Of a DNA stretch of 64,000 nt, positions 1 through 9,679 are shown piece by piece. How positions within the stretch are numbered: position 1 is the first letter of the stretch; every line of letters starts with the position of its first letter. A model generated the notes under the pieces. The model was not told the DNA's origin and did not search any database. It worked only from the letters and a program-made list of their open reading frames with translations. This DNA is from Cyrtodaria siliqua (Eukaryota; Mollusca; Bivalvia; Adapedonta; Hiatellidae). Position numbers and translations under genes: made by a program. The stretch is from assembly GCA_037043455.1 (NCBI GenBank), contig JAWPHD010011227.1:1-64000 (forward strand), given 5' to 3'.

Positions 1-119
1 GGACACTGGCCCTTTCATACATAGTATTCAACATCCCGGACAATATTACCAAGGTTAACATGTAACCAGTTACACTGAGCTAACCAACGGGAGTACTCAT
101 AGGCCAAACTCACTCTATC

Positions 120-1461
120 GACTAAAGATTGGATCAATGCTCAAAGTCAGGATGATATTGAATCTGTCCAGAAACGGTTCAAAACCGGCTAAGCCGATCG
201 ACCGTGCTCTTACTGAATGATGCGTACCTTAGAGGCTTGGATAAACTTGTGTTGATGCAAGGAGCCCTTTAACTGGAGAGCTTCCGTCCTGCTGAGAACC
301 GGACACACAATTTGTCCTTCCTGAGGGTGTTCGGGGCTAGAGATTTTCGAAGCTCAGCACAATGACCTTGGCCATCAGGGTGTGACCGCCCTTTATCGCT
401 TTTCCACAGAAAGATTTTATTGGCCAGGGATGGACGTCAATATTGCACTGATGATAAAGAACTGCGGAGATGATAAAGAACTGCGGAAGATGTCTACGCC
501 GAAAGACTGTTCCATCAAAAGCTGAGCTCGTGCCTATTACATCCTAATTCCCGATGGAAATAATATGCATCGACTTCCTCTCCTTGGAAAGGTCGAAGAG
601 AGGCTATGAAGACGTGTTGGTGATAACAGACCACTTTAGCCGATATGCACAGGCATATCCTACAAGGAACCAAACTGCAAAGATTATGGCTAAGGTGCTG
701 TTTGAAAACTTCATGGTTCACTATGGGTTTCCAGCACGGATTGATAGAGACCAGGGTCAGACCTTCGAGTCCCACCTTATCAAAGAACTGTGATTGAGAA
801 AAGTAGCACGACACCGTACAACGCCATGGGAAATGGGACGGTGGAGCGGTTTAACCAAACGTTGCTCAAAATGCTAGGCACTTTAGAAGAGTATAAAAAG
901 GCTGACTGGAAGGCACATGTACCTACTTATAAAATGCCACGCATCACGAGAGTACAGGGTTACCTCCGTACTTTCTGATGTTCGGCAGACATCCTAGACT
1001 AGCCATTCGCATTCATCGGGCTGCAAACGGACATAGTGTCTGCTAGCACACCATCGGAGTATGTGGTTAAACTGCGAGACGTCTCAATACAGCATACCAG
1101 AGAAGTCTCCGCTAAAGCAGGAAAACTCAACACGAGTCGCTATGGACGAGAGAGCTCGACGTTCTGTCCTGGCTCATGCAGACCGAGTAATCGTAAAGAA
1201 TGTCTCCATTCGTGAAAAACAGAAGTTGGCGGATCGATGGGAGCATGACCCATACATAGTCTTTTGCCAACCAAACAGTGACATACCGGTGTATGAGGTC
1301 AAGTGGGAAGGGGCAATGTTTAAAAAGAGTATAACACTTCATCGCAACCTGATTCTGCCCTACATGACCATCACAGATGCACCCATGGAAATCACAGAGG
1401 ATGACGACACACAGACCTCTGCGGATAAACGAGTCAAGGGGCAAACACAAAGCGATATGTG
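120..1461 (+). pseudogene. Ty3/gypsy retrotransposon pol remnant (integrase)
   Basis: The C-terminal part of a Ty3/gypsy Pol polyprotein, the DDE integrase that would insert reverse-transcribed DNA into the genome. Similarity starts near 120 (DWINAQSQDD). The histidine pair of the HHCC zinc finger is at 351-380 (HNDLGHQG), followed by FYWPG. The catalytic core follows at 554-790 (CIDFLSLE, VITDHFSRYAQAYPT, DRDQG), then TTPYNAMGNGTVERFNQTLL with the third acidic residue. The C-terminal domain (HADRVIVKN, KLADRW, TLHRNLILPY) ends near 1365. Breaks seen: a 19 bp tandem duplication at about 451-488 over the finger, a stop and small deletion at 790 that shortens the D-to-E spacing, and further shifts at 978 and 1060. 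No LTR, RNase H or RT is recognisable upstream. It is related to, but clearly diverged from, the minus-strand copy at 62.6-64.0 kb. Confidence 0.88.
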
Positions 1462-1469
1462 ATACCCAT

Positions 1470-2352
1470 GCGGCGTCCACAAAAAACACCAGGCTTAACA
1501 TCGCCAGCAAAGAGACCCCAAAGGGACAAAAATCCACCAGACAGATATGGGGATTAGACAAAGTAGTCAACGACAACACAACAGACTAAACCATTTTTGG
1601 TATATATTCGGATAAAACAAGTGTGATGTGGTGTCTTAATTACTGCTATTAGGCTGTGAGCCAGTAGGAGAAACCCTCCCCACAGGGTGAATATTGTACG
1701 GTATGATTTTCTGAAAGAACATACAGTAAGTTTCAAAATGAGACATGTGTGCCATCTGAGCTTGGGGCTTTAGTGAGTTTTAGGGGAAAACAATGCCTTT
1801 TTAGACGAAAATCGCCAAAATCTGGAAATCTGGAATTACTTTTTAGAAAAATAATGGAATATATTAGAACCAATTTGAATTGATGCAATCTTTCTCGGAA
1901 CGCATCTCTACGTGTCCCACTATATAATTTATGGATCCGATATTTAAATATTGAGATTTTGGCGTAAAACTTTAAAAAAAATGAATAAAATCATTGACTT
2001 CTGTTAAACATTGAGGATATTAAACTAAAAATAGAAACATATTGTATGCAATAGAAAAAAGAAATATTGTCAGAACCATTTTGGACAGGGTAAGGTCTAG
2101 TGATTAAGTAGAAAAAAGTCCCAAACCGCATGATGTTTGGAAATGCCTTAATTCTTGGGCGAAAAATGTGTATTTTTGTCAAAAGTCGCTGGAATCTGGA
2201 ATTATTTTTTGAAATTAGTTTGAACATAAACTTATCAAACTGAAGCAAGAGAATGTTGCACAGCACACATATTCAAGTTTTTCCTGACACAATATATAAC
2301 ATATGTGCTCAAATATTGCCATTTTAGGGCAAAATGTTGGAAAAAATTACAA
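1470..2352. other. AT-rich non-coding stretch with a diverged two-unit repeat
   Basis: No coding signal. Two poorly conserved copies of a ~350 bp segment can be seen (around 1770-1980 and 2115-2345). They share AATGCCTT, a CTGGAATTA/T run and a 3' part resembling GGCAAAATGTTGG. Possibly an old array truncated by element A. Confidence 0.35.
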
Positions 2353-2399
2353 ACAAGAGGCCCAAGAGGGCCTGTGAACGCTCTACTGGCTGTTATACC

Positions 2400-4615
2400 A
2401 TTGATGAATCGAGTCGTACTACATGGTCTCTAGAGTGTACACAAGGTTTTTCAAGTATTTGACCTAGTGACCTAGTTTTTGACCCCATGGGACCCATTTT
2501 CGAACTTGACCAAAATATAATTAAGACAACATTTCGACAAAGTTTCATCAAGATCGGGTCAGAAATATGGCCTCTAGAGTGTACTAGTGACCTAGTTTTT
2601 GACCCTGTGTGACCCTGTGTGACCCATTTTCGAACTTTAGCAAGCTATAATTGAGACAAATATTCTGACAAAATTGCATCAAGATCGGGTCAAAAATATG
2701 GCCTCTAGAGTGTACACACGGTTTTTCCAAAGTTTGACCTAGTGACCTAGTTTTTAACACCGTCTGACCCATTTTTGAACTTGACCAAGATATAATTAAG
2801 ACAAACATTTTGACAAAGAGTGTACACAAGGTTTTTCCAATATTTGACCTAGTGACCTAGTTTTTAACCCCATGTGACCCATTTTCAAACTTGACCAAGA
2901 TATAATTAAGACAAACATTCTGACAAAGTTGCATCAAGCTCGGGTCAAAAATATGGCCTCTAGAGTGTACACAAGGTTTTTCCAATATTTGAACTAGTGA
3001 CCTAGTTTTTAACTTCATGTGACCCATTTCCGAACTTGATCAAGATATAATTAAGATAAACAATTTCAAAAAAATTCATCAAGATTGGGTAACAAATATG
3101 ACCTCTAGAGTGTACATAAGTTTTTTCAAGTATTTGACCTAGTGACCTAGTTTTTGACCCCACATGACCCATTTTTGAACTTGACCGAGATTTCATTGAG
3201 ACAAACATTCTGACAAAGTTTCATCAAGGTCGGGTCAAAAATATGGCCTCTAGAGTGTACACAAGGTTTTTCAAGGATTTGACCTAGTGACCTAGTTTTT
3301 AACCCCATGTGACCCATTTTCAAACTTGACCAAGATATAATTAAGACAAACAATTTGACAAAGTTTCATCAAGATTGGGTCAGAAATACGGCTTCTAGAG
3401 TGTACACAAGGTTTTTAAAGTATTTGACCTAGTGACCTAGTTTTTAACCCCATGTTACCCATTTTGAAACTTGACCAAGATATAATTAAGACAAACATTC
3501 TGACAAAGTTGCATCAAGCTCGGGTCAAAAATATGGCCTCTAGAGTGTACACAAGGTTTTTCCAATATTTGAACTAGTGACCTAGTTTTTGACCCCAGAT
3601 GACCCATTTTCGAACTTCACCGTGATTTCATTGAGACAATTGAATTGGATTGGATTTTATAGTCGCACCAACAGCTAAGGTCATATGGCGACTTTCCAGC
3701 TTCCATTGGTGGAGGAAGACCCCAGGTGCCCCTCCGGGCACGGGCGGGCACCTGGGTAGAACCACCGACGTTCCGCAAGCCAGCTGGATAGCTTCCTCAC
3801 ATAAAGATTTCATTGAGACAAACAATTAAGATAAACATTCTGACAAAGTTGCATCAAGCTCGGGTCAAAAATATGGCCTCTAGAGTGTACACAAGGTTTT
3901 TCCAATATTTGACCTAGTGACCTAGTTTTTAACTTCATGTGACCCATTTTCGAACTTGATCAAGATATAATTAAGATAAACAATTTGACAAAGTTTCATC
4001 AAGATTGGGTAACAAATATGACCTCTAGAGTGTACACAAGTTTGTTCAAGTATTTGACCTAGTGACCTAGTTTTTGACCCCACATGACCCATTTTTGAAC
4101 TTGACCGAGATATCATTGGGACAAACATTCTGACAAAGTTTCATCAAGATCAGGTCAAAAATATGGCCTCTAGAGTGTACACACGGTTTTTCCAAGTTTG
4201 ACCTAGTGACCTAGTTTTTAACACCATGTGACCCATTTTTAAACTTGACCAAGATATAATTAAGACAAACATTTTGACAAAGTTTCATCAAGATTGGGTC
4301 AGAAATACGGCTTCTAGAGTGTACACAAGGTTTTTCAAGTATTTGACCTAGTGACCTAGTTTTTAACCCCATGTGACCCATTTTCGAACTTGACCAAGAT
4401 ATAATTAAGACAAACATTCTGACAAAGTTGCATCAAGCTCGGGTCAAAAATATGGCCTTTAAAGTGTACACAAGGTTTTTCCAATATTTGACCTAGTGAC
4501 CTAGTTTTTGACCCCACATGACCCATTTTCGAACTTGACCGAGATTTCATTGAGACAAACATTCTGACAAAGTTTCATGATGATTGCATCAAAAATGTGG
4601 CCTCTAGAGTGTACA
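2400..4615. repeat. ~145 bp tandem array inside element A
   Basis: The anchor CTCTAGAGTGTACACAAGG recurs about 15 times (near 2429, 2571, 2702, 2957, 3100, 3247, 3392, 3537, 3876, 4020, 4169, 4311, 4457 and 4600, plus a partial one at 2820), at about 143-147 bp. Each unit holds a GACCTAGTGACCTAGTTTTT block and a GACCCATTTTCGAACTTGACC block. Units differ in distinguishable ways and are arranged in a higher-order pattern (see findings). Short minus-strand reading frames of 65-81 codons recur in each unit only because of the repetition. Confidence 0.92.
3640..3805 (-). mobile_element. 5'-truncated tRNA-type SINE (SINE-alpha) in the array
   Basis: A 166 bp insert flanked by a perfect 16 bp duplication GATTTCATTGAGACAA (3624-3639 and 3806-3821), where the second flank restores the array unit. 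On the minus strand it reads from a GAGGAAGCTATCCAGCTGGC segment through the conserved centre (AACGTCGGTGGTTCTACCC) to a tail region CCAATCCAATTCAA. The tRNA-like head present in the relative at 28352-28809 is missing. Confidence 0.85.
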
Positions 4616-4629
4616 CAAGCAAAAGTTAA

Positions 4630-4672
4630 CGGACGGACGGACGGACGGACGACGGACGACGGAAGACGGACA
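4630..4672. repeat. GGAC-rich microsatellite at the 3' end of element A
   Basis: GGAC repeated about five times, then degenerate GACGGAC/GAAGAC units, directly before the terminal hairpin. The same motif occupies the same relative place in other array elements of the window (7560, 8847, 13430 and 39126). Confidence 0.85.
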
Positions 4673-4721
4673 ACACACCATCCCATAAGCTCTGCTGGCC
4701 CTTGGCCAGTAGAGCTAAAAA

Positions 4722-5539
4722 CACTGGACCGATCCACATATATTGTGACACAACGGGACCGGTGGCCAGCCGTCGGCAGAGGTCCCCGCTATGCGTGGTA
4801 CTCGGTCCCTAGGCCTTATCAGGGTGGGAGCTACACGAGTTTGAGTCTCGAACTTGGCACATAGAGCTATATACAGTTATATAGAGGGAAATAGCGTTGA
4901 ACGACCTTCGGCCGATACAGAATAGTTTCATTCAGTTTGAAGCGCTACTCAACTTATATTAATAAAAGTACATGTATTATGGGTTTTTTACATGGTTTTG
5001 ATTTAATCCAATTCAACGTTTTTAATGTACATTGAAATTTTAATTGTAAGGTAACATAGTTTACATGCAAATGTCGTGAGCTCTTTCATGTTAAGCCTTC
5101 CAGAGTATCTCCTCGCCGTATGGGTACACTAGAGTCTGGACGATGATCTAGATGAGTGTGTAGGTTGATATGGTGCTGCTGTGTGGTGTAGTCAGTTCTC
5201 TTGTAGATATGTTGATAACGTGTCGCTGCTGCTCTAAGTAGTTTTCGCTGTGGCGGTGAAGTGGTCTGGTCGAGGTGGTGCCTACATCCGCTAAGGTGGT
5301 TGACCTACATCCGCTATATGGTCGGGTTTCTTTGTTTGGGGTCACACCCATCACAGTACGACCCCTGCGCCGCACACACCGCCCGATGTCTGTGTCACCC
5401 TTAGGTCTTCTTTAGCTTCCGCTTCAACGTTGATGACCGGGGTTATGGTTGCGCCCGGTCTGTTTCAGCTTCAGCCTGCAGACCTGTTGCGACTTCAGGG
5501 AAGTTTTATGAGTGTAGGTGTTGCGATTTTGAAGTTATT
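4722..5539. other. Non-coding stretch, nothing recognised
   Basis: No reading frame with credible composition, no inverted termini and no tandem repeat was seen. A short GTGGT-rich patch lies at 5155-5300. Confidence 0.4.
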
Positions 5540-6385
5540 ACACGCAATTTATATTTCCGTATAAGGTGACTGCGACCTTGACCTTTGACCTACTGACCCC
5601 AAAAGTAACAAGGTTTCTCCTCTCACCTAGGGCAATATACCTATGAAGTTTTATGAGTGTAGGTGTTACGGTTTTGAAGTTATTGTGTGGAATGCATATT
5701 TCCATATTAGGTCAGTGTGACCTTGACCTTTGACCTACTGGCCCCAAAAGCAATAGGGCTCCTTCTCTCACCTAGGGCAATGTACCTATGAAGTTTTATG
5801 AATGTACGTGTTACGGTTTTCAGTTATTATGCGGAATGCATATTTCCATATAAGGTCACAGTGACCTTGACATTTTACCTACTGGTCCCAAATGCGATAG
5901 GGTTCCTCCTCTCACCTAGGGCAATGTATCAATGAAGTTTTATGAGTGTAGGTGTTATGATTTTGAAGTCATTGTGCGAAATGCATATTTACATATAAGG
6001 TCACTGTGACCTGACCTTTTGACCTACTGGCCCCAAAAACAATAGGAAATATGAATTCCGCATAATAATAGGGTACCTCCTCTCACCTAGGGCAATGAAG
6101 TTTCTTGTTGTGGTGAGCAATTGCGCCAAGTTATTTCAAAATCTATGAATGTCAGAGTTTTTAACCGGAAAAGAAAGCACTTGACCTTTGACCTCTAAGT
6201 GTGACCTTGGGGCAATGGACCTGGGTTTTTTGAGAGACACGTCGTCTTGTTGTGGTTAGCAATTGTGCCAAGTTATTAGAAAATCCGTCCATTATTGTCA
6301 GAGTTATCAACCGGACACGATTTTACGGACAAACTACTATAAAGACTACTATACGACACCCTTCGGGGGACATTAAAACGAAATG
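5540..6385. repeat. ~146 bp tandem array, family G, with a diverged 3' tail
   Basis: Four units built on GTGACCTTGACCTTTGACC, CTCACCTAGGGCAATG, GAAGTTTTATGAGTGTAGG and GGAATGCATATTTCCATAT (cores near 5570, 5715, 5860 and 6005). The tail (6095-6385) holds two copies of a TTGTTGTGGTnAGCAATTG segment and a small hairpin CCCTTCGGGG at about 6360. The same unit family makes up the large array at 26.9-31.0 kb. Confidence 0.85.
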
Positions 6386-6389
6386 GTAT

Positions 6390-6829
6390 AAATCAGCCAC
6401 CAAAGTTATGACTGGGTTGATTTTCAAATGTATTTTAAATTAAAGATAATAATGTGTGTTTTTATCTGAAACCACAGAAACATGTTACATGTGAATGAAG
6501 TAAGGCTGCATATAGCTACATCAGTATATGTTACGAAATCCTAAGTTAACTTTAGTTTTTTTGAAAACTCAAGATAAGTTTGACTGTGGATAGGGCACAA
6601 CCTTGTTAAGATATGTTTGGAAGTGGATAGGGACCATTCTTGGATAACATTAACTTAAAGGATTTGTGGAAAATTACTTTTTTGTAACATAAAAAGACAA
6701 AAGCAATCGTAAATTTTATAGAGAATTTTTGTAAAAGCAGATGTCTCTCCCACAGGGGAAAACGCCATAAATCTGCAAAAAAAATCATTCAAGTGGAACA
6801 CAAAGATAATATGCGCAACTAGGCTTGGT
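6390..6829. other. Non-coding spacer
   Basis: AT-rich. A short TCTCCCACAGGGGA hairpin near 6745 resembles the terminal hairpin of family E at 7620. No gene seen. Confidence 0.35.
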
Positions 6830-7652
6830 ACTGAACTAAAACCTTTAACTCTGCCAAAACGTATTTAACCGGAATATGGTGAAGATATTGGTACAGATCA
6901 TCCTTGTCAAGTTTCTTTGAACTCTGGGGATCAAGTGATCTAGTCCGGACAAAGTTTATGTATTAAAACCTTTCAAGGGCCAAACCTCTGCCAAAAATCA
7001 CTCAAACAGAACACAGTGACGATAAATGCGCAAATAGGCTTGGCACAGTTTCGTTGAAATCCGGCCAGAGGTTTAGGAGAATTAGTGTGTGTATTAAAAC
7101 CTTTAAAGGACCATAACTCTGCTAAAGGTCATTCAACTGCAACACGGTGAAGACATGAATAACGAGGCTTGGTACTGATCATCACTGCAAAGTTTCACTG
7201 AAATCCGGCAAGAGGTTAAGGAGAAATAGTCCGGACAAAGTTTGTGTATTAAAACCTTTAAAGGGCCATAACTTCGCCAAAAATAATTCATCCGGAACAC
7301 GGCGACAATATGCACAACTAGGCTTGGTACTGATCATCTCTGCATATTTTTGTTGAAATCCGGCAAGGGGTTAAGGAGAACTAGGCCAGACAAAGTTTGC
7401 GTATTAAAATCTTTAAAGGGCCATATCTCTGCCAAAAGTCATTCAACCGCAACACGGCGATGACATCCAGAACTAGGCTTGGTACTGATCATCCCTGCAA
7501 AGCTTCGTTGAAATCCGGCCAGGGGTTCAGGATAACTAGTCCGGACGAAATGTGTGACATACAGACAGACAACAGACAGACTGACAGACAGACGACAGAC
7601 ATACAGTACAAAAACAATATGTCTCCCTTCCACAAAGTGGGGGAAACAGATG
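6830..7652. mobile_element. Tandem-core element, family E (~155 bp units)
   Basis: Four to five units recur with GGCTTGGTACTGATCATC, GAAATCCGGCnAGnGGTT, TAGTCCGGACAAAGTTTG, and AAAACCTTTAAAGGGCCATA (anchors near 7010, 7165, 7320 and 7470; the first unit is diverged). The 3' end carries a GACAGACA-rich tract (7556-7602) followed by a hairpin based on TCCCTTCCAC / GTGGGGGA (7623-7648). The architecture matches families A and B with unrelated units and termini. Confidence 0.7.
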
Positions 7653-7692
7653 AAGCGCTGTCAGTGACATAAAACACTTTAGTGTTAATTAA

Positions 7693-8930
7693 ACAAGAGG
7701 TCAATGACCTTGAAGCTCTACTGATTGATTTTGATTTCAGGAAGTAGTCGCTACAGACTTGTTTTTTGAAAATCTATTTTTAACCGTGGTGGCCATCTTG
7801 AATTTCCGGCCGACCTGAAATTTTGCTAAGATCAATAAGACATTAAGAGCAACATTTCTTGTGAAGTTTCATGAACATCCGTCAAGTAGTTTCAGAGGAG
7901 TAGTCGCTACAAGTTTTCATTATATAACTCTATGTAAACAAAGCAGCCATGTTTAAGGTCAAATCAAAACGATTTTCGACAAGGACCAACATCATGTCAT
8001 ACTGATCATTTTTTGTTTTGAAGAAGTAGTCGCTACAAACTTATTTATTTTAGATCTATTTTTAGCTGTGGCGGCCATCTTGAATTTCCGGCCGACCTGA
8101 AATTTTTCTAGGATCAACTAGACATCAAGAGCAACATTCCTGTGAAGTTTCATGAACATCCGTCAAGTAGTTTCAGAGAAGTAGTCGCTACAAGTTTTTA
8201 CTATATAACTCTATGTAACCAAAGATGGCCACTGGCAGCCATGTTTAACGTCGAATCAAAATAATTTTCCACAAGGATCTACATCATGTCATGCTGATCA
8301 TTTTAGAAAAAGTCCCATATCAATATCACATATAGTTTTCAAGAAGTAGTCGCTACAAACTTATTTTTTAAAAATCTATTTTTAGCTGTGACGGCCATCT
8401 TGAATTTCCGGTCGACCTGAAATTTTGATAGGATCAATTAGACATCAAGAGCAACATTCCTGTAAAGTTTCATGACAATCCGCCAAGTAGTTTCAGAGTA
8501 GTAGTCGCTACAAGTTTTTACTATATAACTCTATGTAAACAAAGATGGCCGCTGGCAGCCATGTTTAACGTTGAATCAAAACGATTTTTGACTAGGATCA
8601 ACATCATGTCATGCTGATCATTTTAAAAAAAGTCCCATATCAATATCACTTATAGTTTTCAAGAAGAAGTCGCTACAAACTTGTATTTTAAAACTCTATT
8701 TTTAGCTTTGGCGGCCATCTTGGATTTCACATCAACATGAATTTTTGCTAGGATCAACTAGACTTTATGGGCAACATTTCTGTAAAGTTTCATGAATATC
8801 CATCCAGTAGTTTCAGCTGTGAAGTCGCTACAAATAAAAGTTTACGGACAGACAGACGGACAGACGGACGGACGACGGACGCCGCACCACGGCATAAGCT
8901 CTGCTGGTCTCTGATCAGTAGAGCTAAAAA
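7693..8930 (+). mobile_element. Hairpin-ended tandem-core element, family B (copy 1)
   Basis: Starts ACAAGAGGTC and ends GAGCTAAAAA. The 5' hairpin is AGGTC-AAT-GACCT. It is followed by AGCTCTACTGAT, a perfect 12 bp complement of ATCAGTAGAGCT in the right arm of the 3' hairpin (8897-8925). The core has about three ~315 bp units anchored on AGTAGTCGCTACAA, GGCGGCCATCTTGAATTTCCGG, CTAGACATCAAGAGCAACATT, and CATCATGTCATGCTGATCATTTTA. A GACAGACGGACGG tract at 8847-8882 precedes the hairpin. No coding capacity; non-autonomous. Confidence 0.78.
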
Positions 8931-8934
8931 GTCT

Positions 8935-9450
8935 GAAAAGTAGGTCAAGGTCATTCATATTGACCTGGTTGTGCTAGGAACATACTTATGTCAATCCAAT
9001 AGGCGGTTTAGGAAGAGTAGCAGCGACAACAAATTTAAAGTTTAAATGGCCAAAGGCCATAATTTCATTAAACATCATTGAATCGGAACACAAATACTAT
9101 ATCACAGCTAGGTATCTTACCGATGCTTCTGCCTAGTTTCGTCAAAATCCAACAAGCGGTTTAGGACCATTAGCGGCTACAAACAACTTAAAGTCAAATG
9201 TCAAAAGGGCAATAAATCTGTCAAAAATCATCGAACCGGAACGCAAACGTGATATGCACAACTAGACATCATACCGATGCTTCCTGTCAATTTTCGTCAA
9301 GATCCAACAAGCGATTTATGAGGAGTAGCGGCGACAACAAATTTTTAGTCAAAATGTCAAAGGGCCTTAACTCCGTCAAAAATCATTGAACCAGAACACA
9401 AATGCGATATGCACAACTAGACACCATATGTTTCCTGCATTTCGTGAAGT
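8935..9450. repeat. ~150 bp tandem array, family H
   Basis: Three diverged units share GTCAAnATCCAACAAGCG, TTTAGGAnnAnTAGCGGC, AAATGTCAAAnGGCnATAA and ACTAGACACCATA. No tail or terminal hairpin is visible, so both ends look truncated. Confidence 0.65.
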
Positions 9451-9454
9451 GAGA

Positions 9455-9679
9455 GGGAGTGGGAGAAGGGCTTTTTGACAAACTAGATGGGTGTTCCATG
9501 GAACACGTGTGTCGTCTGTCAGTGCTTTGTCAGTATAACAAGTTTTTTGGACCCAGAAAAATGACCTTGATACAGTAAGTTTTCATGAAGAAAACAATGA
9601 GTATTTAACACATATAATGACCTTGACCTTTATATTTTAGTAAAGCCAAGTCGATGTTGTCATGTCAAATATATATTGA
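9455..9679. repeat. 5' part of array element F, left of the LINE insertion
   Basis: Contains a perfect 16 bp palindrome GTGTTCCATGGAACAC (about 9490-9505), and one partial unit of the ~163 bp family F (TATAATGACCTTGACC, TATATTTTAGTA, GTCGATGTTGTCATG). The unit breaks off at 9679, where the LINE begins, and the same unit resumes at 12715. Confidence 0.75.

Larger units (their letters stand above)
2353..4721 (+). mobile_element. Hairpin-ended tandem-core element, family A
   Basis: A non-autonomous element of about 2.4 kb. It begins ACAAGAGGCCC and ends GAGCTAAAAA. The 5' end folds as AGGCCC-AAGA-GGGCCT (about 2357-2372). Next comes GCTCTACTGGC, which is complementary to the right arm of a terminal hairpin at 4688-4716 (GCTCTGCTGGCC / CTT / GGCCAGTAGAGC). 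The interior is a ~145 bp tandem array, and a GGAC-repeat tract at 4630-4672 precedes the 3' hairpin. It has no coding capacity. The layout resembles bivalve pearl/Helitron-like non-autonomous elements with tandem cores. That class assignment is inference; the ends and hairpins are read directly. Confidence 0.75.

Noticed and set aside
2353..4721. CRISPR-like regularly spaced repeats
   Set aside because: Units are contiguous ~145 bp tandem repeats without unique spacers, in a eukaryotic genome.
2584..4737. A series of minus-strand reading frames of 65-81 codons with similar sequence (MFVLIISWSSSKMGH...)
   Set aside because: They are the same translation of successive ~145 bp array units. The unit is not a codon multiple, and all end at the same place in the unit.
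5148..5375. 75-codon Arg/Thr-rich minus frame
   Set aside because: No family resemblance; explained by GTGGT/GGTGG-rich sequence on the plus strand.
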